Below, piece after piece: positions 11,501 to 21,935 of a stretch of 64,000 nt of DNA. Both the position numbers and the translations under genes were made by a program. The stretch is from NCBI GenBank assembly GCA_964035575.1, contig OZ037852.1, forward strand, positions 1,240,001-1,304,000, read 5' to 3'. The notes under the pieces were generated by a model. It was not told the origin of the DNA. It did no database searches and saw nothing but the letters and a program-made list of their open reading frames with translations. Positions within the stretch are counted from its first letter, which is position 1, and each line of letters starts with the position of its first letter. The DNA comes from Rhynchopus sp. YZ270_cl-10 (lineage: Eukaryota; Euglenozoa; Diplonemea; Diplonemida; Diplonemidae).

Positions 11501-11688
11501 ACGCGGAGGCATATAATAAACCAGACCTGGACGTTTTGGGCAGGTTGGGTCAAAACGACAAGGTGGTACTGGGGGTGAGGGACCGCCTGAGGTCGGCTCT
11601 CGCGACTCACGCACAGAACGATGAGGTTCAGGACGATAATTCTGTAGAGTCTTCTCCCACAAGAAGCACAGTCTCTAGCTTTGTGTAG
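8503..11688 (+). CDS. Receptor-type adenylate cyclase 1 (class III), single exon
   Basis: A 1061-residue membrane enzyme predicted to make cAMP from ATP. A membrane segment at about 28-52 is followed by a large, probably extracellular region (about 55-415) of Cache-like size and layout, a second membrane segment (about 420-446), a HAMP-like linker and the catalytic domain (about 525-725). Catalytic signs: metal-binding D537 in FTDIKGS and D580 in KTIGDAF, adenine-selecting K576 and D652 (DYLG), transition-state N659 and R663. Residues about 781-930 form a second, degenerate cyclase domain: its metal position reads VIGSVLCFGW. Unlike its two neighbours it has no intron before that domain. The first ATG after an acceptor-like AG was chosen as start. 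It is the most divergent of the three tandem paralogs. Adenylate rather than guanylate specificity is inferred from the K/D pair. Confidence 0.9.
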   Translation: MQTVEEPSYQATLVAGPGAAPSRKHCCATLPITAIILTATLLSTTSSMAGGLILYFEGLASLEESVNEASFSEIAILHASLQKVLEKTEDSIMQTKKFLYNNDIINTNNTADWSRIVRCLSHAQVSDREWLQGLGVAMIPHDHTTNTTFYGNVWGDILKNGSKELVYGIAAEYQNPVTTYDENGTVAEWPIPTYLVDPSTGAQGELSYEWDGSDIPLDTPKYNTTTGLPILEASPKYAWVPPVGKTALASRWWEPLQWMASDGNLYAFTELESIFAPPPAPHPFSAYKEIVVYVGLAYASFLPPFLSYKESREDTTVLMIDRETNLVIASTLGLEMIPNKICNLTIDDLDEKITCAYRVENMSLVIQEAYQFLADTPFGAFHKESLDGEEYFMRKQHSHLQIELIWLRPTSSVEGKVQKALLLLIIFTCIVLVFDLSISTAEIIFIAVPMRRLSNAIRDVSRMQTEEANAFLSAMSHSPLTEVATMRESAQILVDNMIEFKTFLPSSIFHETEEASVSIQRDPPGSASGEACIVFTDIKGSTQLWEGYHDGMKVGLQLHNEVIREAIKQYDGYEVKTIGDAFMIAFDSALDGLKFSLTVQENLTKAAWPESLLECPLCARDASGHWAGIRIRIGVNYGQVTLDDCSELSRTDYLGPTVNRAARLESTCVGGSVALMDDLYSTLTTEDFASLHATHVQIGKRVLKGIAQPVGVSLLVPEVFPRRVPQVVLMARDQMKEPSPEQKSNPLYPPHRDNAIEVCDSFSSTSTTSERNQKKRRKQRMENLTRYTDVLTPVGNATIGFVTEDCFDGAPTEVTVKLNSLMSRVVAFLDRTDGCLTSVIGSVLCFGWNISKKCTAHIETAFRFAAMITQSSGDVLRLSLSTSTLMNGYVGNGEHRFVTSIGSAMMQSASTISCMEWGVKVIYSSRSQKAMLVSLSERGFVRPVGTRGTTNANPVTLYEVNVALLQRCMRDKLFSLAAAVRNESEDIDSLVKDEAWSSIYAEAYNKPDLDVLGRLGQNDKVVLGVRDRLRSALATHAQNDEVQDDNSVESSPTRSTVSSFV

Positions 11689-11875
11689 TGCGACCCAGGT
11701 GTCGCGCACAGTCTTAACCCATGACTTGCAAACTGTCCCCTTCGAGTCTTCTGCATAACGGTTCTTCAGAGCAGCGCTTGCCATGCTTTCAATGGTGCTT
11801 CCGCACATAACGAAAACAGCATAGTATTTACACAAAAAGAGTCATTGCTTTTAACGGGCACGGTCTCAAAAATAA

Positions 11876-11925
11876 ATGTGGAGGGCAACCTCTGTGTACA
11901 CTAATACAAGTTTTCAAAAGAAAAG
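11876..11925 (+). repeat. Type-B hairpin motif between cyclases 1 and 2
   Basis: Begins within a few bases of AATAAA. The inner stem is GAGG/CCTC and the tail ACACTAATACAAGTTTTC ends in an A-rich run. It lies between the stop of cyclase 1 and the start of cyclase 2. Confidence 0.6.
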
Positions 11926-12048
11926 AAAAGCAGGTACAGGCCCGCGGCGATGTTACCTGGAGCAAGGACGGCTGGGAATTGCAGAGTACTCACTCACAGC
12001 CCACTCATGCACTCACACCACCTCATACCCAGATACAGGTGGGGGAAA

Positions 12049-15000
12049 ATGGAACATGACAGTGAAAAAGCACGAACTTCCCGTCATTTTACTGTCCCAA
12101 CTGTGGGTATGATCATAAGTGCCACGTTCCTGAGCACATGTTCGTCGATGGCAGGAGGCCTGATTATGTACTTCAAAGGTCTGGAGGCGTTGGAGGACTC
12201 TGTGTCACACACGTCCCTGGGTGAGATGCACAGCATGAGGGAGTCACTGTTGTCACAACAGAAGGTGGTAGAGCATTCTGCACAGACACTGAAGAAGGTG
12301 ATGTACAACACAGAACGGATCCACACAAACAACCCCGAGGAGTGGGCGAGCATCATCCGCTCGCTTGCGTATGCGCAGGTGTCGGGCTCAGACGTTCTGT
12401 ACGACTCAACCATGTCGCTTGCAACGTACGACACAACGAACAGCTCTGCCTTCTACGCAGGTGTGTGGGGGGATGTGCTCAAGAACGGGTCGCGTGAGCT
12501 TGTGTTTGGTGCGTACGGGAACCACCTGAACGTGACGGAGAACTTTCTTGTGGCCAACGGGACGGTGCAGGAGATGCTGATTCCGTCCTACTCCCTGCAC
12601 AGCGACACGGGACATGTGAACGAGTTTGTGTACAACTGGGACGGGAACCCGCGCTACATCGACATCATCAAGCACTACGACCCACGCAACGGGAAGGACA
12701 ACAAGACACACGAAGAGTTTCTGTGGACAGACCCACCTGTGGCAGGGTCGGTGTGCTCACGCTGGTTCACGCCACGCAGGTGGTATGCATCGGACGGGAA
12801 CATGTACGCCTACACAGAGCTTGAGGCGATCTACATCCCGCCACCACCACCACACCCGTGGTCGACGTACAAGTCTGTCAGCATGCTTGTTGGGTTCTTG
12901 TTTGAATCCTTCCAACCGCCGTTTGAGGAGTACAAGGCAGAACACCCGGACACACACTTCCTTCTGATTGAGGAGGACACAGGCACGATCTACGCGTCGA
13001 CAGAGGGTGGGATGATCCCCAAGGCATGCCAAGTGCAGGCCTCTCTTGCTGAGAACGAGGATGTGGCGCTGGGTTGCTCCCTCACGCTGAAGGACCTCTC
13101 GCCTGCGATACAGGAGGCAGCACAGTACCTGAGCAGAAGGGGGTACGGACACTTCGCAAAGGCGTCGTTTGATGGGACGGAGTACTTTGTGCGGAAGGAG
13201 CACTCACACCAGAACCTTCAGCTTGTGTGGATGCGTGCTGCGTCCTCTGTGCAGGGGAAGGTGCAGGAGGCACTGACGTACCTGATCATCTTCACGTTGT
13301 TGGTGCTTCTGTTTGACGTGACCATCTCCGTGGCTGAGGTTGTGTTCATTGCACTCCCGATGAAGCGCCTGTCACGTGCCATCCGCAGCGTTGCCGACAT
13401 GGAGTGTGAAAGTGCAGAGGACACGTTGCAGCTCATCTCCTGCGCACCCTTGAGTGAGGTTGCTGTCATGCGGCGTGCGACCTCCATGCTTGTGTCGAAT
13501 ATGGCTGAGTACAAAACGTTCCTGCCTTCTGCCATGTTTGCTCCTGAAGGGAAGCAGTCTGTCCGCCAGCGCGACGCACCAGGGAAGGAGTCTGGTGCTG
13601 CATGCATTGTGTTCACAGACATCAAAGGGTCGACACAGCTGTGGGAACTCTGCCACGACGGGATGACTGTGGGTTTGCACCTGCACAACGAGGTGATCCG
13701 CAGCTGCATTGTTGCGCACAACGGCTACGAGGTGAAGACGATTGGTGATGCGTTCATGGTTGCCTTTGACACGATGCACGATGGACTGCGCTTCAGCCTT
13801 TCTGTGCAGGAAGAGCTGACGAAGGTCGCGTGGCCGGAGACGCTTCTTGCGTCGCCTCTCTGTGCAGCAGACGCGAAGGGCGACTGGGTTGGCATCAGGG
13901 TGCGCATTGGCGTCAACTACGGGCCTGTGTGTCTGGAGCACGACCCGAACCTGCGCAGGTACGACTACCTTGGGCCCACTGTCAACAGAGCTGCGAGGCT
14001 GGAGTCGACGTGTGTGGGTGGTACTGTTGCTGCCACTGATGAGCTGCTGGTCTCCGTTCCCAGCATTGGGGACGACGCTGTTGTCATTCAGGTGGGGCGC
14101 CGTGTCCTGAAGGGCATCGCGCAGCCTGTGGAAGTGTCCATGCTGGTGCCGAAGAGCTTCACACGTCGTGCGAAGCAGGTGCCTAAACTGTGCAATAACG
14201 ACGATCAACATGATGAGGTGATGTCTGTGCACACACAGTCAGCATCCTTCGAGACGGACGCAATGAGCTGGGCCTCTGTCGAAACGAAGAAGAGCAAGAA
14301 GGCTGCTCGCATGGAGGCTTTGTGCAGGTTCACTGAGACGCTTTCCCCAGTAGGTATGTACTGCTACAGCACGTTCCTTGTGTTTGTCAAGCATAATTGG
14401 TGTTACCGAAGTCCGATCAAGGACGTGTCAATATGGGGGGTGTGTCATTTTGTAATTTGTATGCTTTTTTGTTGTGTGTTATGTACGTATCTGCGTATGT
14501 GCCAAGAACTTGTCCATTTCGGCAACGTGACCCCACTCTGCCCGGACGGATTCCAAGAATGCAAATACCGGTGTCATATGTACCCTATGGCAAGAAAAGC
14601 AACCCCACAACCACAACACACAGGAAGTGCAACGTCCGCCTACCTGTCAGAGAACATCTCGGAAGGGACGCCGCAAGAGATCACGATGCTGGTGAACTCC
14701 CTCGTGACACGTGTTGCGTCGTGTGTGGAGCGCAGTGACGGGACGCTGTTGACTGTGGTTGGGTCCTCTGTTGCGGTGGGCTGGAACGTGACGAAGAAGT
14801 GCACGAACCACATCGAAAGCGGGTTCCGGTTTGCTGGCATCATTTCGCGCCAGAGTGGTGACAAGCTACGCTGTGGGATGTCCTCGAGTGCGATGCTTGC
14901 GGGGTACGTGGGCACGAGTGGGCAGCGCTTTGTCACTGCAGTGGGGTCTTCTTCGACACGGGCAGCGGCTATTGTGTACATTTCTGAGCCGCTTGGGGTG

Positions 15001-15360
15001 CGCTTTGCGTACACATCACAGAGTGAGCGGGGACGGGGACATGTTGAGTCACTTTGTTCTCGCGGGTACCTGCGTCCTTTCAGCAATGTTGTGTGTGCCG
15101 GGAAGGCGATTGTACTGTACGAGATGAACCTGCCCCAGCTGCATGAGTGGTGTCGCGACAAGGTGCTCAGTCTCTACAGCCCACGCGAGGTGGACACCGA
15201 GGGTGAAGTTGAATCGCTGTACTCACAAAAGCTCTTGTCATCCTCATGCTGTGACACACACAACTTCGATTTGGATGGTTCTTACCGGAACTGCCTACAA
15301 GCACGGCCTCACGATCGAACGATTTCTGACGACTGCTTTTCACATAAAACAGATGTATGA
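12049..15360 (+). CDS. Receptor-type adenylate cyclase 2 (class III), two exons
   Basis: Exons 12049-14353 and 14624-15360 give about 1013 residues. The layout matches its neighbours: membrane segment near the N-terminus, Cache-like extracellular region, second membrane segment, HAMP-like linker, active cyclase domain (FTDIKGS, EVKTIGDAF, YDYLGPTVNRAAR, all key residues present) and a degenerate second cyclase domain after the intron. The start at 12049 was chosen over an in-frame ATG at 11950, because MEHDSEK... aligns with the N-terminus of cyclase 3 while the upstream frame does not. From about 12271 to 14150 the DNA is almost identical to cyclase 3, but a short stretch after the first membrane segment, the linker between the cyclase domains and the C-terminus differ. 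Its C-terminus is shorter than that of cyclase 3. Confidence 0.88.
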   Translation: MEHDSEKARTSRHFTVPTVGMIISATFLSTCSSMAGGLIMYFKGLEALEDSVSHTSLGEMHSMRESLLSQQKVVEHSAQTLKKVMYNTERIHTNNPEEWASIIRSLAYAQVSGSDVLYDSTMSLATYDTTNSSAFYAGVWGDVLKNGSRELVFGAYGNHLNVTENFLVANGTVQEMLIPSYSLHSDTGHVNEFVYNWDGNPRYIDIIKHYDPRNGKDNKTHEEFLWTDPPVAGSVCSRWFTPRRWYASDGNMYAYTELEAIYIPPPPPHPWSTYKSVSMLVGFLFESFQPPFEEYKAEHPDTHFLLIEEDTGTIYASTEGGMIPKACQVQASLAENEDVALGCSLTLKDLSPAIQEAAQYLSRRGYGHFAKASFDGTEYFVRKEHSHQNLQLVWMRAASSVQGKVQEALTYLIIFTLLVLLFDVTISVAEVVFIALPMKRLSRAIRSVADMECESAEDTLQLISCAPLSEVAVMRRATSMLVSNMAEYKTFLPSAMFAPEGKQSVRQRDAPGKESGAACIVFTDIKGSTQLWELCHDGMTVGLHLHNEVIRSCIVAHNGYEVKTIGDAFMVAFDTMHDGLRFSLSVQEELTKVAWPETLLASPLCAADAKGDWVGIRVRIGVNYGPVCLEHDPNLRRYDYLGPTVNRAARLESTCVGGTVAATDELLVSVPSIGDDAVVIQVGRRVLKGIAQPVEVSMLVPKSFTRRAKQVPKLCNNDDQHDEVMSVHTQSASFETDAMSWASVETKKSKKAARMEALCRFTETLSPVGMYCYSTFLVFVKHNWCYRSPIKDVSIWGVCHFVICMLFCCVLCTYLRMCQELVHFGNVTPLCPDGFQECKYRCHMYPMARKATPQPQHTGSATSAYLSENISEGTPQEITMLVNSLVTRVASCVERSDGTLLTVVGSSVAVGWNVTKKCTNHIESGFRFAGIISRQSGDKLRCGMSSSAMLAGYVGTSGQRFVTAVGSSSTRAAAIVYISEPLGVRFAYTSQSERGRGHVESLCSRGYLRPFSNVVCAGKAIVLYEMNLPQLHEWCRDKVLSLYSPREVDTEGEVESLYSQKLLSSSCCDTHNFDLDGSYRNCLQARPHDRTISDDCFSHKTDV
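14354..14623 (+). other. Intron of cyclase 2 carrying a mobile-repeat fragment
   Basis: GTATGT donor and CACACAG acceptor; 270 bases, a multiple of three with no stop, so the frame stays open through it. Splicing restores LSPVGSATSAY, matching cyclases 1 and 3. Positions about 14502-14574 match a segment repeated in the hAT-like elements (about 57352-57425, and on the other strand about 4855-4925). The equivalent intron of cyclase 3 is 104 bases and lacks this piece. Confidence 0.85.
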
Positions 15361-16707
15361 TTCCTCTCGTGCAGGACAAAGCGATTCTAGTGGCGCAGCT
15401 ATCCACAGAACACAAAGAGCCCCGCACTGCGAATGTGGCATAAAAAGAAAAATAAACGACTTGCCTAATGTTGTGCTGGAGTCATGTTTCCCCCAGTGTT
15501 TATTTTGATATGAACAATGCGTGGTTCGGTCTCGTTCTAAGAGATGTGCAAAGCGTCTACATCTGAATGTGCTTTTTTAGCAGGTAGTTGCGAGACTCTG
15601 CGTTCTTTTGTCCATTTGGTATGGATCCTTTTCTATGTTCGGCAGCACATTGGACAGTCCGTAAACTCCAATGACTGCTAGTCGTTGTTATTCCGCTCCA
15701 GGGCAGTTCTCAAACTGCCCCAAGTTGGTGTCGTCATTCTTCAGAGCCTGCACGTGTCCGGTTGGTACGTGTGCACTCTCAACGTCTCTTTCCCCTTTTT
15801 CTCCCTAGTTTCGCATTCACCACGTGGTATTCGGATGTGATGCCCCTCAGCAGAAAGATTGTTTGAGTGAAGCTGTTGCCGAGTTATGTTGTTCCTGTAT
15901 TATATGCGTGGCTTTAGAGATGTGTGAATGGGACTCATTCATCTCTCAAGTTTTCATGGGGATGATGTGTGGTCTGTATTTCCTCCCATTGCCAGGAGGG
16001 TTCTATGGTGCACATATGCACAGGGATTTTCATAAGTTTTGTTTATTTTATTTTCTTCTGCATCCACTATGATGTGGGACAAAACGTCTGTTTTCACAGG
16101 CGCGATGTGCAGGTTCGTTCCTGCCTCAGGTTTGTGGTTTTGTTTGTGTCTTTTTTCCACTTACGTGGAGCAAGGTGCACATTCTGTTATCCGGTTGAGG
16201 GATGTGTATTGTTCCGTCTCACAGACGTGCTCGCAGAATGATACACTGCTGAGACGGAAAATACTGTTCTTCAACCACAGCTTTCTCATCTCTTGCCACT
16301 CTCATGAGATGTGGTGTCCACATCTCGCGTTCTAGCCTTACAATGTGATCTGTGTGCACAGGCTCTGGCCTTGCTATGGTGTTGCCGATGCACACCACGT
16401 TTGGGTGATCTATGAATGGAGAGTGTGTGTTCTTTCACTAGGTCTCAGTAGCGTCTTGCAGACTCTCACAAGCTCTCACAGCCTGTTGTGTGTCATGGAG
16501 ACGAGCATAGATCACCTAATGGTTCTGCATGTAGCAAAGCCAATGCGGAGGTACAAGGGTTGTCAGCATAAGTGTGACCTTCAGGTCAACGTTTCAAGAT
16601 AAATAAAGCTTTTTCTTTGTCTCATGTGTACCTTTTAATACCACAATCCAACTCCCATTTTAACAGAATTGAGGGGTGCGCCTGCACCGGACGTTAGAAA
16701 ATAAAAA
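15361..16707. other. Intergenic region between cyclases 2 and 3
   Basis: No gene recognised. It is less AT-rich than other intergenic DNA. One type-A hairpin (15915-15950) has the outer stem AGAGATG/CATCTCT, a paired change from the usual AAGATG/CATCTT. Its start shows no resemblance to the 3' flanks of the other two cyclases, so the duplicated blocks stop at the coding regions. Confidence 0.6.
15915..15950 (+). repeat. Type-A hairpin motif with a compensatory outer stem
   Basis: AGAGATG pairs perfectly with CATCTCT, against AAGATG/CATCTT in most copies: both strands of the stem changed together. Followed by CAAGTTTTC as in other copies. Confidence 0.7.
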
Positions 16708-19700
16708 ATGGTATCCGCCAGTGAAAAATCCCAGACGTCGGATCGTGCCTTCACGATCCCGACAGTGGCGGTGATCTTGAGTGCCACGTTCCTGAGCACA
16801 TGTTCGTCGATGGCAGGAGGCCTGATTATGTACTTCAAAGGTCTGGAGGCGCTGGAGGACTCTGTGTCAGACACGTCCTTGAGTGAAGTGAGAAGTATGA
16901 AGGAGAAGTTGCGTGCCCAGCTCCTGGTCGTAGAGCATTCTGCACAGACACTGAAGAAGGTGATGTACAACACAGAACGGATCCACACAAACAACCCCGA
17001 GGAGTGGGCGAGCATCATCCGCTCGCTTGCGTATGCGCAGGTGTCGGGCTCAGACGTTCTGTACGACTCAACCATGTCGCTTGCAACGTACGACACAACG
17101 AACAGCTCTGCCTTCTACGCAGGTGTGTGGGGGGATGTGCTCAAGAACGGGTCGCGTGAGCTTGTGTTTGGTGCGTACGGGAACCACCTGAACGTGACGG
17201 AGAACTTTCTTGTGGCCAACGGGACGGTGCAGGAGATGCTGATTCCGTCCTACTCCCTGCACAGCGACACGGGACATGTGAACGAGTTTGTGTACAACTG
17301 GGACGGGAACCCGCGCTACATCGACATCATCAAGCACTACGACCCACGCAACGGGAAGGACAACAAGACACACGAAGAGTTTCTGTGGACAGACCCACCT
17401 GTGGCAGGGTCGGTGTGCTCACGCTGGTTCACGCCACGCAGGTGGTATGCATCGGACGGGAACATGTACGCCTACACAGAGCTTGAGGCGATCTACATCC
17501 CGCCACCACCACCACACCCGTGGTCGACGTACAAGTCTGTCAGCATGCTTGTTGGGTTCTTGTTTGAATCCTTCCAACCGCCGTTTGAGGAGTACAAGGC
17601 AGAACACCCGGACACACACTTCCTTCTGATTGAGGAGGACACAGGCACGATCTACGCGTCGACAGAGGGTGGGATGATCCCCAAGGCATGCCAAGTGCAG
17701 GCCTCTCTTGCTGAGAACGAGGATGTGGCGCTGGGTTGCTCCCTCACGCTGAAGGACCTCTCGCCTGCGATACAGGAGGCAGCGCAGTACCTGAGCAGAA
17801 GGGGGTACGGACACTTCGCAAAGGCGTCGTTTGATGGGACGGAGTACTTTGTGCGGAAGGAGCATTCACACCAGAACCTGCAGCTTGTGTGGATGCGTGC
17901 TGCGTCCTCTGTGCAGGGGAAGGTGCAGGAGGCACTGACGTACCTGATCATCTTCACGTTGCTGGTGCTTCTGTTTGACGTGACCATCTCTGTGGCTGAG
18001 GTTGTGTTCATTGCACTCCCGATGAAGCGCCTGTCACGTGCCATCCGCAGCGTTGCCGACATGGAGTGTGAAAGTGCAGAGGATACGTTACAGCTCATCT
18101 CCTGCGCACCCTTGAGTGAGGTTGCTGTCATGCGGCGTGCGACCTCCATGCTTGTGTCGAACATGGCTGAGTACAAAACGTTCCTGCCTTCTGCCATGTT
18201 TGCTCCTGAAGGGAAGCAGTCTGTCCGCCAGCGCGACGCACCAGGGAAGGAGTCTGGTGCTGCATGCATTGTGTTCACAGACATCAAAGGGTCGACACAG
18301 CTGTGGGAACTCTGCCACGACGGGATGACTGTGGGTTTGCACCTGCACAACGAGGTGATCCGCAGCTGCATTGTTGCGCACAACGGCTACGAGGTGAAGA
18401 CGATTGGTGATGCGTTTATGGTTGCCTTTGACACGATGCACGATGGACTGCGCTTCAGCCTTTCTGTGCAGGAAGAGCTGACGAAGGTCGCGTGGCCGGA
18501 GACGCTTCTTGCGTCGCCTCTCTGTGCAGCAGACGCGAAGGGCGACTGGGTTGGCATCAGGGTGCGCATTGGCGTCAACTACGGGCCTGTGTGTCTGGAG
18601 CACGACCCGAACCTGCGCAGGTACGACTACCTTGGGCCCACTGTCAACAGAGCTGCGAGGCTGGAGTCGACCTGTGTGGGTGGTGCTGTTGCTGCCACTG
18701 ATGAGCTGCTGGTCTCCGTTCCCAGCATTGGGGACGACGCTGTTGTCATTCAGGTGGGGCGCCGTGTCCTGAAGGGCATCGCGCAGCCTGTGGAGGTGTC
18801 CATGCTGGTGCCGAAGAGCCTCCCACGTCGCGCACGGCAGGTGACGATTTTGTCCCGACAGGATGTCCTGGCTCCCTCTGTTGGCTCTGTACACATGCCA
18901 GGCTCCTCAGACACTGATGATTCAGGCAGTTATGCCTCCTCAGAAGCGAAGAAGAACAGGAAGGGTGCTCGCATGGAGGCACTGTTCAGGTTTACTGAGA
19001 CGCTTTCCTCAGTAGGTATGCAATTGTTATCAACTTTCCCACTGTTTTACCTGATCACGAGAAAACGTAAGCCATCATAATTTTTCATGAATATTTGCAC
19101 CACAACCACAACCATACAGGAAGTGCAACGTCCGCCTACCTGTCAGAGAACATCTCGGAAGGGACGCCGCAAGAGATCACGATGCTGGTGAACTCCCTCG
19201 TGACACGTGTTGCGTCGTGTGTGGAGCGCAGTGATGGGACGCTGTTGACTGTGGTTGGGTCCTCTGTTGCGGTGGGCTGGAACGTGACGAAGAAGTGCAC
19301 GAACCACATCGAAAGCGGGTTCCGGTTTGCTGGCATCATTTCGCGCCAGAGTGGTGACAAGCTGCGCTGTGGGATGTCCTCGAGTGCGATGCTTGCGGGG
19401 TACGTGGGCACGAGTGGGCAGCGCTTTGTCACTGCAGTGGGGTCTTCTTCGACACGGGCGGCGGCTATTGTGTACATTTCTGAGCCGCTTGGGGTGCGCT
19501 TTGCGTACACATCACGGAGCGAGCGGGTGTCTGTCGAATCCCTTTGTTCTCGCGGCTTTGTCCGACCTGTCAGCAATGTTGTGTGTGCCGGGAAGGCGAT
19601 TGTACTGTACGAGATGAACCTGCCTAAGCTGCAGGAGTGGTGCAGTGACAAGGTGTTGACCCTGTTTGGGAACGAGACGGAGGTGCCTGAGTTCGACCCT

Positions 19701-20033
19701 GAGTGCAGTTTGCCCTTCTTTACGCAGGAGAAGTGTTGGTCTACTGCGTACTGTGCAGCGTACCAGGAGCAGAACTTCGAGGTGCTGGAGAAGATGGCTC
19801 TCGTGGATGCTGGTGTGATAGACGTCGTCAAACGCCTCCGTTCAGGCGACATGTGCAAAGGTACAGGTGCCATCCCCCAAGAGGAAAGCCCCACAGGCAG
19901 AAGCCTCACCCCCAAAGGCTCCTTCACACCGTACTTCCCAGCCGCGGGGTCGCCCAAAGTGCCCCCAAGAGCGTCCCCAGGAGGCCCTGCGGCACCTAGC
20001 CCACAGCACCCTTTTATACCTTCGACATTGTGA
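16708..20033 (+). CDS. Receptor-type adenylate cyclase 3 (class III), two exons
   Basis: Exons 16708-19015 and 19120-20033 give about 1073 residues. Membrane segments at about 18-42 and 409-435 enclose a Cache-like extracellular region, followed by a HAMP-like linker and the catalytic domain. Catalytic residues: D525 (FTDIKGS), K564 and D568 (EVKTIGDAF), D640 (YDYLG), N647 and R651 (VNRAAR). This is the full set expected of an ATP-using class III cyclase that can act as a homodimer. Residues about 770-905 are a second cyclase-like domain without metal aspartates (TVVGSSVAVGW) and without the VNxAAR motif. The tail (about 1025-1073) is rich in Pro and Ser. It shares long near-identical DNA blocks with cyclase 2, consistent with recent gene conversion. 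No acceptor-like tract is obvious close to the ATG. Confidence 0.9.
19016..19119 (+). other. Intron of cyclase 3
   Basis: GTATGC donor and ACCATACAG acceptor, 104 bases, with in-frame stops. It sits at exactly the same codon position as the 270-base intron of cyclase 2. Confidence 0.88.
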
Positions 20034-21523
20034 GGGGAAAGGTGTGTTCACATTGTGACAATCTGCCCAAGGCCGTATTGCCCAGATAGAACAGAAGCAT
20101 CCAGGGATGTGTGTTCCCAATGTGCTTTCAAAATTACGATTTCATCTTTTTCTTTGTTTTGCTGTCTTTTATTTTTTTTTGCGTGATTTGGATGGACGAC
20201 TTCGTCTTTTTTAAATGAAATTGTCTTGATCATTTTATGGTGGCGGTGCCTGTGCCTAAGTCTGCGCTGTAAGCTTTCTACCTTTTTGTTTTGTTTTTCC
20301 TTTTTTCCTTCCAGATAGTTTGCAAAGTGTTTTGGTTTTATTTTGCGCAGCTCAGATCATTACATATTTTATTGCATTTCCCCCCGCCAGGTTGTGAGAT
20401 ATGCGCTCGAGAGTTGGGATGAACATTTATGTGACAAGTTTTACACTTGTTTTAGGGTGCTGTCAGTATGATAAGGTGCCTGATCATCCCAACTTTTCAT
20501 CTTGTGTTCAACAAGGTACACTTCTCTTCATCCCCGATGTTATGTGTCCACGAGACCCATTATCGCATTTTTTTTTCTTTCCAAATTTCACTTCGTTATT
20601 GTTCTCAATCTTTTTTCTTCTTTTTGAGCCTTGATCCGCATTGTCGGAAATTTCTTCCTTCTTCCATTTTTCCTCCCTCAAACGAAACCCCATGTTCTTT
20701 TATACTTTAGGTACATTGACTCTGCGTTGTATTTCAAAGTGTCACATTTTTCACCAACTTAGCCCTACAAGGGGGTCGAATACAAGTGTCCCCTGAGAAT
20801 TGGGTCTGGGAAGCATGTTTCTTCTTCTTTTTTTTTGTGTCGACACAACAAAAAAAAACAGAAAAAAAAAGGTGTGTTCGCATGTCCCCATTTCTTCTGC
20901 TGATGCTTGTACGATTCTGAATGTGAGTTCTTGTATTCACCCCCTTTTCTCTACCTCTCTTCGTACTGCCATTTCTTTGGTTTTCGCAGTATGCTTTCCG
21001 CCCCAATGTGGTGCCTATATTTTTTGTTGGCACATTCAACTTCTCCCTTTTGTAAAAAATACCCATACAAGTATATCGGACGTCACGGAAATAATAATAA
21101 AAATGCTCGATCCACTCCCGCCGTGTTTAAAACGGCTGTGAAAAAATGTAAACAAAATATTGCGATCGTTAAAAAATGCAACGTCCGTGAAAATTTTTGT
21201 ACACAAGTCTTCCGTGACGGCCGTTTGTATTTGTATGAATACCGGAAAAATATTAATATTGGGGCGGAACAATGTTCCAAGTCCCAGAAAATGTTTTGAC
21301 GGTAATTTGTTTGGATTGTTGTTCTACCGTTGGACAAGAAACTTGGCGACCAAAAAAAATTGGCGGCTTTTGGGGGTTTTCTTGCAATTGGCGACTTTCT
21401 TGGTCGCCAGTATTACTTCTCCAACTGTATATCCTTTCAAGAACCTGATGTGCAATAAATTAAAAAAAATGAAAGTCGGATGCATCCTTTGTACCGCATT
21501 TGCACAACGAAATTTTCACGAAT

Positions 21524-21582
21524 CAGTCCAGACTGCTTGCGTGGCAGCTACACTAAGCCCACATATTTTCAAGAAAAAGAAC
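21524..21582 (+). repeat. Type-B hairpin motif
   Basis: CTTGC/GGCAG-like inner stem followed by CTACACTAAGCCCACATATT and TTTCAAGAAAAAG. A degenerate copy of the family. Confidence 0.5.
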
Positions 21583-21935
21583 TAACATGGTGTAGTCGGA
21601 ACCAGGCGGGAGGAGTACGGAAGTTGGGTTCCGATCACACCATAACAACTAATATTGAGTACAGACCCCAGCTTTAACAGGCACGAGATGGGGAGGAGAC
21701 ACCCACAAAAAAAGTGCCCTGTCGCACATTTTTTGTCATTTTTCTTTATTTGTTTATGCGAATGTTTTGTATTTTTGCCCAAATTAGCGACTCAGGGATT
21801 GTGCTCCATAGCCTCTTCCACACTGCAAATCAGGACCCTAACCGGCCCCACATCATTTCTTTCCTTTTTTCTTTTTTGGGAACATTTTTATTGATCCCTC
21901 CTCCTATGCTATCAATTTATTTGATTGCATATGTT

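Noticed and set aside
11950-12048. N-terminal extension of cyclase 2 from the ATG at 11950
   Set aside because: The added 33 residues have no counterpart in cyclase 3 and cross an acceptor-like AG; the ATG at 12049 aligns with the paralog start.
9319-19957. Long minus-strand frames opposite the cyclase genes
   Set aside because: They mirror the + strand codon pattern, are Arg/His/Cys-rich and lack domains; their identity between paralogs follows from the DNA identity of the cyclases.
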